45,349 nt of DNA from contig CAZSHX010000036.1 of assembly GCA_964606895.1 (NCBI GenBank), forward strand, positions 1 to 45,349, read 5' to 3'. This document shows positions 32,727 through 40,825 of the stretch, piece after piece. Position 1 is the stretch's first letter. Each line of letters begins with the position of its first letter. The notes below the pieces were generated by a model. The model was given only the letters and a program-made list of their open reading frames with translations, made no database searches and had not been told where the DNA came from. The position numbers were made by a program, and so were the translations under genes. The stretch comes from CAZSHX01 sp964606895 (GTDB lineage: Bacteria; Bacteroidota; Ignavibacteria; Kapaibacteriales; UBA2268).

Positions 32727-33407
32727 ATGAAAAAACTCAGCTTTAGAAATCAATTTTTGGTTTTGGTAACCATAGCATTAGCGATGTTTTCTTATGGATA
32801 TGCTAACGAAAAAACTCATAAAGCAGTCGAAGGCAAAGAAGTCAGCATCGAAGAGCTGAAAGCTCTGAATCAGGATTTCATCAAAGGAAGTCTCAAACAT
32901 CAGGATGTTTCAACCCAAAGAAAAAAACTTTCAAAAGGGCAGGCACCGCACACAATTATTGTCACCTGTTCCGATTCGAGAGTTGCACCTGAGTATATTT
33001 TCAATCAGGGATTGGGTGAATTTTTCGTTGTCAGGACTGCCGGAAATGTCATTGATTCAGTGGAAATGGGAAGTATCGAATATGCCGCCGAGCATCTGGG
33101 TTCAAAAAGAATAATTATTATGGGGCATACTTCATGCGGTGCCGTCACAGCCGCAATGAAAGGAACAACTGAGTCTCCCTACATAAACTCAATTCTTTAC
33201 AAAATATTTCCTGCTGTGGAATTCGTCAAATCAAAAAATGTTAAGCAGGAAGATATGCTTTTAGCATCAATCTATCAGAATGTTAAAAATCAGATTGTTA
33301 ATCTGATGCATAGTCTTATTCTGACAGAATTAATCGAAAAACACGAACTCACTATTTACGGTGCGATTTATGATCTTGAATCGGGAAAAGTTGAATTTAT
33401 AAAATAA
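32727..33407 (+). CDS. exported beta-class carbonic anhydrase
   Basis: Interconverts CO2 and bicarbonate. Zinc ligands are Cys81 (TCSDSRVAPE), His134 and Cys137 (IMGHTSCGAV), with Asp83 and Arg85 as the catalytic dyad. The hydrophobic segment at 9-25 (QFLVLVTIALAMFSYGYA) is a signal peptide, so the enzyme acts in the periplasm rather than the cytosol. Length 226. Located between hflX (divergent) and nuoC (41 bp downstream, same strand). A role in periplasmic CO2/HCO3- balance is inferred. Confidence 0.92.
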   Translation: MKKLSFRNQFLVLVTIALAMFSYGYANEKTHKAVEGKEVSIEELKALNQDFIKGSLKHQDVSTQRKKLSKGQAPHTIIVTCSDSRVAPEYIFNQGLGEFFVVRTAGNVIDSVEMGSIEYAAEHLGSKRIIIMGHTSCGAVTAAMKGTTESPYINSILYKIFPAVEFVKSKNVKQEDMLLASIYQNVKNQIVNLMHSLILTELIEKHELTIYGAIYDLESGKVEFIK

Positions 33408-33448
33408 ATTATTATATTGCATTTTTTGACATTAGCTTAACTTAAAAT

Positions 33449-33979
33449 ATGATTAAAGACCTGGAAAAAATAGTAGCACTTGCAAAAGCAGTCTGTCCAA
33501 AAACTGAGATTGTTGAACATCGGGAACAACTCACCCTGCTAATTCCGCAGGAATTTCTGATTGATATGGCAATTGAACTGAAAGAAAATGCCGAAACAAG
33601 TTTCGACCAGCTTTTGGACATAACAGCAATTGATTGGATGAAGCCGCATAACCGTTTCGAAGTGGTTTATAATTTCTGGTCAAATAAAAATAAAAGCCGC
33701 GTACGAGTTAAAGTTCCGGTGGACGAAAGTCACCTGAATTGCCCTACACTGACGAAAGTTTACGAGAGTGCAAACTGGTACGAGCGGGAAACGTTTGATA
33801 TGTACGGCATTAAATTCACCGGACATCCGAATCTTCGGCGGTTTTATATGCCCGAGGATTTTGTTGACCCTGAGTCCGGCGAAAGTCTTTTTCCTTTGCG
33901 GAAGGATTTTCCGCTTATGGGTGTACCGGATTCGATGCCCTTACCTCCATACCCCGAAAAATACGGGGATATTCAGTAG
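33449..33979 (+). CDS. nuoC: NADH-quinone oxidoreductase subunit C (NuoC)
   Basis: A 30-kDa-type subunit of the peripheral arm of respiratory complex I. The family signature is YERETFDMYGIKFTGHPNLRR followed by PLRKDFPL. Length 176; not fused to NuoD. No other nuo gene is in the window, although nuoC normally lies within nuoABCD; it sits between a carbonic anhydrase and a convergent mntP. Its stop is 3 bp from the mntP stop. Either the nuo genes are scattered in this lineage or this is a stray copy. Confidence 0.92.
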   Translation: MIKDLEKIVALAKAVCPKTEIVEHREQLTLLIPQEFLIDMAIELKENAETSFDQLLDITAIDWMKPHNRFEVVYNFWSNKNKSRVRVKVPVDESHLNCPTLTKVYESANWYERETFDMYGIKFTGHPNLRRFYMPEDFVDPESGESLFPLRKDFPLMGVPDSMPLPPYPEKYGDIQ

Positions 33980-33982
33980 TTT

Positions 33983-34546
33983 CTAAAACCAATGCAGATG
34001 CTGGGCAAGGATATGCAAACCAATTAGTATCAGCATAATTCCTCCTGCAATTGTAGCTTTTTTCCCGAAACGTGCAGAGAGTTTTTCTCCGAACTGAATC
34101 CCCAGCAGAGTCATTCCTGCGGCAACCAGTCCGATTATTAATGCCGGATAGTAAATATTGCTTTCCACAATGCAAAGGCTGAAACCAACCGCAAGAGCAT
34201 CAATGCTTGTTGCAATTGAAAGGCTGAGCAGACTGAATCCCTTTGTAATATCTCCCGTAACTTCCTCATCATCTTTTGCCATGCCTTGTTTAATCATTCT
34301 GCCGCCGACAAAAGCAAGGATTACAAATGCTGTCCAGTGGTCATAGTTTTCAATGAAGCGTACAATACTCAAGCCGGCATACCAGCCGACTACCGGCATA
34401 AGGAACTGAAACAAACCGAAATGAAAAGAGAGTCTGAACTTCTGTCTCCCTGTGGTTTTGCCAAAGAATGACCCCGTGGCAACAGCCACCGAAAAAGCGT
34501 CCAATGCCAAAGCGAAAGATATGATGAGAGTATAATATATATTCAT
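33983..34546 (-). CDS. mntP: putative manganese efflux pump MntP
   Basis: A 187-residue membrane protein with six helices in two repeats. The paired acidic motifs are Asp16 in SFALALDAFSVAVATG and Asp116 in SLSIATSIDALAVGF, the repeated DxxxV/A pattern of MntP. The expected function is Mn2+ export. Convergent and nearly touching nuoC. No mntR-like regulator or yybP-ykoY riboswitch is apparent in the 337 bp upstream (34547-34883). Confidence 0.92.
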   Translation of the reverse strand: MNIYYTLIISFALALDAFSVAVATGSFFGKTTGRQKFRLSFHFGLFQFLMPVVGWYAGLSIVRFIENYDHWTAFVILAFVGGRMIKQGMAKDDEEVTGDITKGFSLLSLSIATSIDALAVGFSLCIVESNIYYPALIIGLVAAGMTLLGIQFGEKLSARFGKKATIAGGIMLILIGLHILAQHLHWF

Positions 34547-34883
34547 TCGAAGTACAGACTAAAATCTGCTATTAACGAAAATGACATCAATTATTATATA
34601 AATTGCGGAAAGGGTTGATATTAATGTTGAACGAAAAAAAGAAATGGTTAAAAAATCAGATTTTCTATTAATCCACAAGATAATTATCATGAATAATAAA
34701 CATCATTCATAAAAACAAAAAATTTATTATATTTTTGTTAAAAAAAATATTAATAGTGCTTGCATTATTGATAAAATTTTCATAAATTATAAAAATCATT
34801 TTAAAGAATATATTTGGGTTCTTGATATTTTCCGGATTACACTAAAAATTTTTTAAGAACCTACCCATAAATCTGAGGTAAAA
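34547..34883. other. intergenic region between mntP and the LamG lipoprotein
   Basis: AT-rich region of 337 bp with no gene. On the plus strand a TATATTTG (34809-34816) could be the -7 element for the downstream lipoprotein gene, with a start near 34823 and a leader of about 60 nt; no TTTG at -33. The start codon of the lipoprotein has GAGG 8 nt upstream. No hairpin repeats are visible here. Confidence 0.4.
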
Positions 34884-36200
34884 ATGAAAAAGCTAATGCT
34901 ATTAGTCGTGCTTATCACAGTAGTTTTGATTTCCTGTAAGGAAAATAGCACTACTACTTCTGCGGGAAAAGTTTCGGGTTATGTACTGAATTTAAAGGAT
35001 AATTCTCCGATTCAAGGTGCTTTAATATCAACAGAGCCACCATCACAAATGGTACTTTCTGATGCCGCCGGTAAGTTTATTATTGATGATTTATCCCCCG
35101 GTGACTACGTAATTAAAACCACCAAAAACGGATTTAAACCGAATTCTGTAACAATAAATGTTAAAAACGGAAAAACAACAAATGCAATAATTCAGCTCGC
35201 TGATAACCTGACCGAAAATCGTCCCCCATTTAAACCAAGTTTACCCAATCCTGAACATAGGGGTACAACTGATAAAACTCCTATTGTTCTTTCATGGAGT
35301 TGTTCGGATCCTGATGGGGATCAAGTCAAGTACGATGTTTTTTTTGACAAGAACAATCCTCCGACAACCAAAATAGGAAGTGATCTGACTACAACTGAAT
35401 GTGATTCTCCTGATTTAACTGACAGCACAACATATTTTTGGAAAGTTATTGCAAAGGATTCCTATGGGGCTATAACTGACGGAGATGTTTGGCGTTTTAC
35501 CGTAATAAAAAACTCCACAACACTACCTACAGGACTAATTGCCTATTGGAGCTTTGACGACGAAACTGCCAAAGACCAGACCGGAAACGGTCGGAATGGA
35601 ACATTAATGAATAATCCGACTTTTGTTCAGGGCAAAAAAGGAAAAGCAATTAGTTTGGTTAGTCAAGGCGATGTGGGAACAGAAGGTTCTCACGTTACAA
35701 TTCCAACTATTCCTTTCAGTTCTTACAGTGAATTTTCTATTTGTCTTTGGGTTTATGAAAAATCAATGGTTAGCAGTGGTGGAAGTTATATTAGCTTTGG
35801 AGATGAGAATCTTGGAAAACTTTCAATTGATCATGAACTTTGGAGAACAGATTTAAATAAAGTTGCTTTACAGTTTTCGGTAGGTTCGGCATGGAATGAT
35901 ATTCAGTCGCCAAATTACTTTATCAACCCTTTACTGATAAATTTTGACACAACCAATCTGAATAATTGGGTTCATTATACGATGACATACGCTGGTGGGA
36001 TGATAAAGGCATATAAAAACGGAAATTTACTCGGTACATTAGCTCAAACTGTCAAAGTTGCAACCACCAAAGCAGGTATTGGAATAATCCGGTGGAATAA
36101 TGGAAGTGCAGGGGGAACCAGGTTCACAGGTTATATTGACGAAGTAAGAATTTATAATAAAGAATTATCTGCAAATGACATCAAAAATTTAATCAATTAG
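34884..36200 (+). CDS. lipoprotein with carboxypeptidase-regulatory-like, FN3-like and LamG-type domains
   Basis: A 438-residue surface lipoprotein. Signal peptide with lipobox LISC (Cys about 18). Residues 25-110: carboxypeptidase-regulatory-like fold (VSGYVLNLKDNSPIQGALI, DAAGKFIIDDLSPGDYVIK). Residues 115-205: FN3-like domain (SWSCSDPDGDQVKYDVFFD, YFWKVIAKDSYG). Residues 215-438: concanavalin-like LamG domain (LIAYWSFDDETAKDQTGNGRN; ARIYN-like YIDEVRIYNKELS). Such domains bind glycans or proteins. No enzyme domain. Transcribed alone. The following 179 bp hold no visible feature. Confidence 0.8.
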   Translation: MKKLMLLVVLITVVLISCKENSTTTSAGKVSGYVLNLKDNSPIQGALISTEPPSQMVLSDAAGKFIIDDLSPGDYVIKTTKNGFKPNSVTINVKNGKTTNAIIQLADNLTENRPPFKPSLPNPEHRGTTDKTPIVLSWSCSDPDGDQVKYDVFFDKNNPPTTKIGSDLTTTECDSPDLTDSTTYFWKVIAKDSYGAITDGDVWRFTVIKNSTTLPTGLIAYWSFDDETAKDQTGNGRNGTLMNNPTFVQGKKGKAISLVSQGDVGTEGSHVTIPTIPFSSYSEFSICLWVYEKSMVSSGGSYISFGDENLGKLSIDHELWRTDLNKVALQFSVGSAWNDIQSPNYFINPLLINFDTTNLNNWVHYTMTYAGGMIKAYKNGNLLGTLAQTVKVATTKAGIGIIRWNNGSAGGTRFTGYIDEVRIYNKELSANDIKNLIN

Positions 36201-36379
36201 TAAGCTTTTAAAATATGTTAGATATTATTAGTAAAAAGATGTGACAATCCAAAGTTAAACTTTTTGTTTCTAATTTGATCATCACCAAATAAAATTGTTT
36301 AGTCTGGTGATTAATCCCTCAATTATCATTAATTTTACATTTTATTAATAAGCTTATTAATTAATTTTTCAATATATCT

Positions 36380-36787
36380 ATGGATTTAGTAATATTTTTA
36401 AACGGAAAACAAGAAGACATTTTAAAGGTTCAGAAATTTCATCGAGATGAAATAAAATTTATCAAAATTGACGACAAACATCTCTCAAAGGCAGGCTATA
36501 TTAAAAGCTTAATAAAAAAAGATAATTACAAAAACGTTTTTTTCTCTTCAAAGGATATGGACCTTCAAAGATTTCATTTCTTTATGATGGTTTATATTTG
36601 GCTTTTCAACAGTGGGCATGGTTCCTTGATAGACGAAAAAGGACATCGAATTAATTTTTCGCTGTTAAGGTTAGTCTTTTATTATTCTCCTCTTCTATTG
36701 CTTGAAGCGGTTGCAAGTGTCTTTGTCGTTCTATATTTTTACATCAGATTGCCGATAATCAAATGGAAATTAACCAAAAACAATTAA
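36380..36787 (+). CDS. small membrane-associated protein preceding a glycosyltransferase
   Basis: 135 residues. The N-terminal half is soluble (VIFLNGKQEDILKVQKF, KNVFFSSKDMDLQRF). The C-terminus has an amphipathic stretch and one or two hydrophobic helices (FYYSPLLLLEAVASVFVVLYFYI), ending basic. The central HFFMMVYIWLFNSGHGSLIDE resembles segments seen next to glycosyltransferases of surface-polysaccharide clusters, but I recognise no named family. The gene overlaps the following glycosyltransferase by 25 bp, so they are translated together and likely work together at the membrane. Confidence 0.55.
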   Translation: MDLVIFLNGKQEDILKVQKFHRDEIKFIKIDDKHLSKAGYIKSLIKKDNYKNVFFSSKDMDLQRFHFFMMVYIWLFNSGHGSLIDEKGHRINFSLLRLVFYYSPLLLLEAVASVFVVLYFYIRLPIIKWKLTKNN

Positions 36788-37962
36788 AAATCCTTTTTTG
36801 GCGTACCGAATTTTATGGTCCCGTAACCGAAGGCGGAACCGCATCTTTACATATTGGTAAAATCATCGGGCTGAATAAACTTGGGCATAAATGTATTTAT
36901 ACTTCGAGCGGACCGATGGTATTGCCTGAATATGTGAAATATTATTATATCCCATACAGTAAATTTTTCCGGAATTTTCCCGAAGTACTGAATTTGCCTT
37001 ACAACAGAAAATCAATCAAAGAAATAAATAGAATAATCGCTTTGGAGCAACCCGATTTTATTTATCAGCATCATCATGATTTTCACTGGGGTGGGGCAAC
37101 AATCAAGAAAGATCTGGGTTTGCCTTTTTTACTTCATGTGGACGGACTTGAATACTGGGTGAAAAAAAACTGGGGTAAACTCTATCTTGATCATTTTTTG
37201 AAATGGGCAGAGGAAATCCAGCTTGAATGTGCCGATGCAATCGTTACACCTTCTCAGCAATTAAAGGATTTGCTGGTGAAATTTAATGTTAAAGCAGAAA
37301 AAATCTTTCCTGCTCCCAATGGTGTGGACACAGATTTTTATACTCCAGATGTTAACGGTTCGGAAATAAGAAATAAATTGGGTTTGAAAGACAAATTTGT
37401 TATCTGCTTTACAGGTACTTTTGGCAAATGGCACGGAATTGAAGTTCTTGCCGAAACTGTAAAGCATATAGTCAGGCAAATTCCAAATGCAGTTGTGCTT
37501 TATGTAGGTGATGGAGATTTAAGACCAAATATTGAGAATATCCATAAAAGAGACAACGTGGAAAATCATACAATTCTAACGGGATTTGTGCCTTGGCTGG
37601 AAATTTCAAAATATCTTGCGGCAAGCGATATTCTTGTTTCACCTTGTGTTTCGAATACTGATATTGACTTTTTCAATAGTCCCGTAAAACTCTTCGAGTA
37701 TCTTGGAATGGGAAAACCGATTGTTGCTTCGGAGGTTGGTCAGCAAGGGGAAGTAATAAAGCATGAACATAACGGACTGCTTGTTCCCGAAAAATCGCCT
37801 GAGGCACTGGCAGAAGCAATTGTAAGGCTGTATAAAGACCCTGAACTTGCCCTTCAGCTTGGCAGGCAGGCACGAATTGATGCTGTGGAAAAGCATGACT
37901 GGAAAGTCAATGCAGAAACAATTGTAAAAGCTTACAATTATGCAAAATCAAAAAAACAATAA
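36763..37962 (+). CDS. glycosyltransferase family 4 (GT-B, Glycos_transf_1)
   Basis: A 399-residue retaining glycosyltransferase for cell-surface glycans or glycoconjugates. The N-terminal domain begins with LFWRTEFYGPVTEGGTASLH. The C-terminal domain (about 205-390) has VICFTGTFGKWHGIEVL, VLYVGDGDLRPNI and the donor-binding E-x7-E motif region KLFEYLGMGKPIVASEVGQQ. Conserved APNGVDTDFYTP is also seen. Start chosen at the ATG at 36763 inside the previous gene. Sugar and acceptor unknown; no other polysaccharide genes are adjacent. Confidence 0.85.
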   Translation: MEINQKQLKILFWRTEFYGPVTEGGTASLHIGKIIGLNKLGHKCIYTSSGPMVLPEYVKYYYIPYSKFFRNFPEVLNLPYNRKSIKEINRIIALEQPDFIYQHHHDFHWGGATIKKDLGLPFLLHVDGLEYWVKKNWGKLYLDHFLKWAEEIQLECADAIVTPSQQLKDLLVKFNVKAEKIFPAPNGVDTDFYTPDVNGSEIRNKLGLKDKFVICFTGTFGKWHGIEVLAETVKHIVRQIPNAVVLYVGDGDLRPNIENIHKRDNVENHTILTGFVPWLEISKYLAASDILVSPCVSNTDIDFFNSPVKLFEYLGMGKPIVASEVGQQGEVIKHEHNGLLVPEKSPEALAEAIVRLYKDPELALQLGRQARIDAVEKHDWKVNAETIVKAYNYAKSKKQ

Positions 37963-37969
37963 AATTTTG

Positions 37970-38110
37970 AGTGTTATTTGATATGGGATGTTCTATTAAG
38001 TCAAATTTTATTGTCTATCTTAGCGTAGCAAAGAGTCTATCTTTTTGATAATTATTAAGACTGTATTCTTCACTTCGTTCAGAATGACAATTTTTTAGTG
38101 TTATTTGATA
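37970..38110. repeat. 14-bp direct repeats flanking an interspersed element
   Basis: AGTGTTATTTGATA occurs perfectly at 37970-37983 and 38097-38110. The 113 bp between carry the reverse-oriented TCATTCTGAGCGAAG element at 38065-38090. Flanking bases also agree (TTTT). This resembles an insertion with duplicated target, but a duplication or recombination remnant is equally possible. Confidence 0.6.
38065..38090 (-). repeat. dispersed TCATTCTGAGCGAAG repeat
   Basis: Reverse-oriented copy (ATTCTTCACTTCGTTCAGAAT then GACAA) in the gap between the glycosyltransferase and the motB-like gene. Confidence 0.75.
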
Positions 38111-38147
38111 AATTTATCTTCAAGTTTTTCCGGTTTTGTCCGATATT

Positions 38148-38939
38148 ATGTCAATTGAAGGGCAGAAGATGGCAAGGATGATAAAAATAAGAAAAACTGA
38201 AGCAGAAGAACACATTAGCACGGATAGGTATCTCATTACTTATGCCGATTTAATAACGTTACTGCTTGGTTTGTTCGTAATCCTTTACGTAACTGCACAG
38301 GTGGATGAAGGAAAGTACAAAGAGTTTTCGAAAGCTTTTTCGGATTATTTCAAATCATCCAGAGAGCAGATTTTGCAGGGTGGCGGCGGAGTGATGGAAG
38401 GTCACAAGCAGAGTATTCCGGAACCGATTTTCCAGAATCCTGCAAAGCAGTCCCTTGAAAGCATCAAGACTCAAACTGAAGAATCGTTGAAAAAGTTTAT
38501 TGATAAAAAACTGATTTCGGTAAAATCTACCAGCGAAGGTTTGGTTCTGACTTTTTCGGAGAAATTGCTTTTCAAATCGGGAAATGCAGAAATCGAACGG
38601 GATGCTTATCCTGCCCTTGATAGTCTTGCAAGTGTTTTAGCAGGGATTGACAAGCAGATAAAAGTTGATGGACATACTGATGCAAAGCCGATTAAAACTT
38701 TTAGATTTGAATCAAATTGGCATCTTTCGTCTGCCAGAGCTCTAAGTATCGGTTACAGATTGATTTCGAAAGGAGTTTCGGAAAATAATCTGATGATAAG
38801 GGCGTTTGGTTCCCAAAGACCGATTGCAGATAATGATTCTGAAGAAGGAAAAGCTACTAACAGAAGAGTTGAAATCACGATTTCTGAACTCGAAAATGGA
38901 GCTCCTTCGAAGAATGGTTTTACGAGTGAGAATAAATAA
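38148..38939 (+). CDS. MotB-like flagellar stator / OmpA-family protein
   Basis: A 263-residue inner-membrane protein with a periplasmic peptidoglycan-binding domain. The single membrane helix has the MotB plug motif YADLITLLLGLFVILY, with Asp34 at the position of the proton-binding Asp. The OmpA domain at about 140-245 has VDGHTDAKPIK, LSSARALSIGYRLIS and TNRRVEI. An in-frame TTG lies upstream at 38136 and an ATG downstream at 38169 has a better GAAGGG context, so the start is uncertain. No MotA-like gene is adjacent. Neighbours fliW and csrA support a flagellar role, but a stator for another machine is possible. Confidence 0.75.
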   Translation: MSIEGQKMARMIKIRKTEAEEHISTDRYLITYADLITLLLGLFVILYVTAQVDEGKYKEFSKAFSDYFKSSREQILQGGGGVMEGHKQSIPEPIFQNPAKQSLESIKTQTEESLKKFIDKKLISVKSTSEGLVLTFSEKLLFKSGNAEIERDAYPALDSLASVLAGIDKQIKVDGHTDAKPIKTFRFESNWHLSSARALSIGYRLISKGVSENNLMIRAFGSQRPIADNDSEEGKATNRRVEITISELENGAPSKNGFTSENK

Positions 38940-39017
38940 TTCTTTTTTTTATTAAATATTTGCTATTTTAATCCGATAATTAAAGATTGAAGTAGGAAAA
39001 TTTGATTTTAGGCATAT

Positions 39018-39431
39018 ATGACAGAAAAAAATAGAGAAATTACGACATTGCAATTTGGTAACCTTTCAGTTAGCGAAGAGCATATATTTTATTTCGATCA
39101 GGGCTTGCTCGGGTTTGATGATTTGCATGAATATGTTTTGATTAGTGAAGAAGAAACAGTACCTTTCAAATGGCTTATGTCATTGGAAGAACCTGAAATC
39201 GGCTTTCCGCTTCTTAGCCCATGGCATATTGATTTAACTTACGACCCCGGCAAGGATTTTGATATTCAGAAGGAAGTAGTCATGATTGTGATTACTCTTG
39301 AAGACGATATAGGACTTATGACCGGAAATATGAAAGCTCCGGTGATATTTGATGTTGAACACCAAAAGGCAAGGCAGGTTATTCTGCCAAGCGACAGATA
39401 TTCACCAAATCAGGTGATTTCTACTAAATAG
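39018..39431 (+). CDS. fliW: flagellar assembly factor FliW
   Basis: A 137-residue protein that binds CsrA and flagellin and so relieves CsrA repression of flagellin translation. Family features: LQFGNLSVSEEHIFYFDQGLLGF, EPEIGFPLLSPWHI and VMIVITLEDDIGLMTGNMKAPV. The csrA gene begins 26 bp downstream, the classic fliW-csrA pair. This argues that the organism has or had flagella; no flagellin gene lies in the window. Confidence 0.93.
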   Translation: MTEKNREITTLQFGNLSVSEEHIFYFDQGLLGFDDLHEYVLISEEETVPFKWLMSLEEPEIGFPLLSPWHIDLTYDPGKDFDIQKEVVMIVITLEDDIGLMTGNMKAPVIFDVEHQKARQVILPSDRYSPNQVISTK

Positions 39432-39456
39432 TTATTTGCTTTAGTTAAGGATTTTT

Positions 39457-39768
39457 ATGCTGGTATTATCAAGGAAGATAGGAGAAGTTGTAACTGTTGG
39501 CTCTACGGTTAAAGTTACAATTTTAAGCTTTGACAGAGGAATTGTTCGTTTGGGCATTGAAGCACCAAAAAACGTTCCGGTTCATAGAAAAGAAGTTTAT
39601 GACAAAATTATTGAAATGAACCGTCAAGCGGCAAAAACCGATTTATCTTCTCTGAAATCCGCACTTTCAAAATCCGGGATGAAGTTTAAAGAGCAGACCG
39701 GAAACAACAAACATGCACCTACACTGAAATTTTCAGTAAAAGTTAAAAAAAGTGTAAAAGAAAATTAA
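39457..39768 (+). CDS. csrA: carbon storage regulator CsrA with a long basic C-terminal extension
   Basis: An RNA-binding post-transcriptional regulator. The core (1-58) is typical: MLVLSRKIGEVVTVGSTVKV, then FDRGIVRLGIEAPKNVPVHRKEVY. Residues 60-103 form an extension rich in Lys and Ser (SSLKSALSKSGMKFKEQ, ending KFSVKVKKSVKEN). Most CsrA proteins end near 61-75. The extension may alter RNA or FliW binding. Translation starts with ATG preceded by AAGGA. Organised as fliW-csrA-receiver gene. Confidence 0.93.
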   Translation: MLVLSRKIGEVVTVGSTVKVTILSFDRGIVRLGIEAPKNVPVHRKEVYDKIIEMNRQAAKTDLSSLKSALSKSGMKFKEQTGNNKHAPTLKFSVKVKKSVKEN

Positions 39769-39787
39769 TATTTTTTTAAAAAAATAA

Positions 39788-40438
39788 GTGATTGATGTGG
39801 AATACAGTGTTTTAATAATTGACGATGACATTTGGATGCAGAGAATTCTTTCGAAAACACTGCAGAGCTACGGCTTTAAAAGTGTCTTTTTGGCTTCAAA
39901 TGGTTTTGAAGGTCTCGACCTTGCAGTCGAACACAGACCTTCACTTATTATTATGGACATTTTGATGCCTGATTTATCCGGTCATCTTACTTTGAAAATT
40001 CTCAAACATATAAAGCTTACCAAGCCTATACCAGTTCTTATGGTTTCAGCATTGTCCGATACTGAAAATTTAGGCATGGCAGTAAAAATGGGTACTGCAG
40101 GGTTTATATCCAAACCTTTTACCCGTGCTACTGTTTACGAAAAATTAATTTCCATTTTTGGGAAGGACAAACTTGATTTGATTGCCAAAGGTGAACCAAT
40201 CGAGATTGACTTTTCTTCGCCTCATGAAAATTACAGACTTCAGGAGGACAGAGTATTCATCCCAATGGACAGTTTTTCCGATTTGAATCCTTTTGACGAC
40301 ACAGTTTTGCAGTCAACAGCTCCGAATCAGGTTCCAACTGTACCATTCACTCAGAATAAAGGCTTGAAAAATTATCAGGACGATGAAAAACGCAGTATTG
40401 AATCAATAAAAAAACTTTTGATGAAGTCAAGAAAATAA
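39788..40438 (+). CDS. response regulator with receiver domain and unassigned C-terminal tail
   Basis: A 216-residue protein. The receiver spans 1-128: acidic pair in LIIDDDIWM, phosphoacceptor Asp57 (LIIMDILMPDLSG), MVSALSD, Lys in FISKPFTRA. The remaining 90 residues have no output domain that I can name; they look flexible and acidic, ending in a basic helix (RSIESIKKLLMKSRK). A GTG start is used at 39788 and the next GTG at 39797 is an alternative. It follows csrA by 19 bp and ends at a terminator, so a motility-related signal response is plausible but unproven. Confidence 0.85.
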   Translation: MIDVEYSVLIIDDDIWMQRILSKTLQSYGFKSVFLASNGFEGLDLAVEHRPSLIIMDILMPDLSGHLTLKILKHIKLTKPIPVLMVSALSDTENLGMAVKMGTAGFISKPFTRATVYEKLISIFGKDKLDLIAKGEPIEIDFSSPHENYRLQEDRVFIPMDSFSDLNPFDDTVLQSTAPNQVPTVPFTQNKGLKNYQDDEKRSIESIKKLLMKSRK

Positions 40439-40471
40439 ATTTGTTTTTCAATATCATTTCATTAAATTTGG

Positions 40472-40497
40472 GCAGACCTTTTGGTCTGCTTTTTTTA
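40472..40497 (+). terminator. terminator after the fliW-csrA-receiver genes
   Basis: Stem GCAGACC (40472-40478) / GGTCTGC (40483-40489), TTTT loop, then a T-run (40490-40497). Confidence 0.9.
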
Positions 40498-40514
40498 TTT
40501 ATAGGAGAAAAATT

Positions 40515-40775
40515 ATGACTAAGTCAGTATTGCTTGTGCTAATCGGCAAAAGAAAAGAAACTGCCGTCAATGTTCAAAAAGTGTTAACCGGTTGGGGTTG
40601 CATGATTAAAACTCGTCTGGGAATTCATGACGGTGTTTTAGATAATTGTTCCGAAGAAGGTTTACTTATTTTGGAACTTGTCGGCGAAGATTCCAAAAAA
40701 GAGGAACTTACCCGTAAGCTTAATGTTCTGGATGACATTCAGGCAAAATTAGTGCATCTGAATCTGGAAGGTTAA
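40515..40775 (+). CDS. small ACT-like protein (TM1266-type fold)
   Basis: 86 residues. The pattern SVLLVLIGKRKETAVNVQKV, then GWGCMIKTRLGIHDG, GLLILELVGED and LTRKLNVLDDIQAKL resembles the putative iron-only hydrogenase regulator family typified by TM1266, an ACT-like fold. Function in that family is not established and no hydrogenase gene is nearby. The start has AGGAG 9 nt upstream. It lies between a terminator and a FISUMP lipoprotein gene and may be transcribed alone. Confidence 0.6.
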   Translation: MTKSVLLVLIGKRKETAVNVQKVLTGWGCMIKTRLGIHDGVLDNCSEEGLLILELVGEDSKKEELTRKLNVLDDIQAKLVHLNLEG

Positions 40776-40825
40776 ATCGAATATTGAAACGGTAAATACT
40801 TTGTAAAACTAAAAGATTGCAATTT

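Noticed and set aside
34547..34883. yybP-ykoY manganese riboswitch before mntP
   Set aside because: The region is AT-rich and lacks the GC-rich paired motifs of that aptamer.
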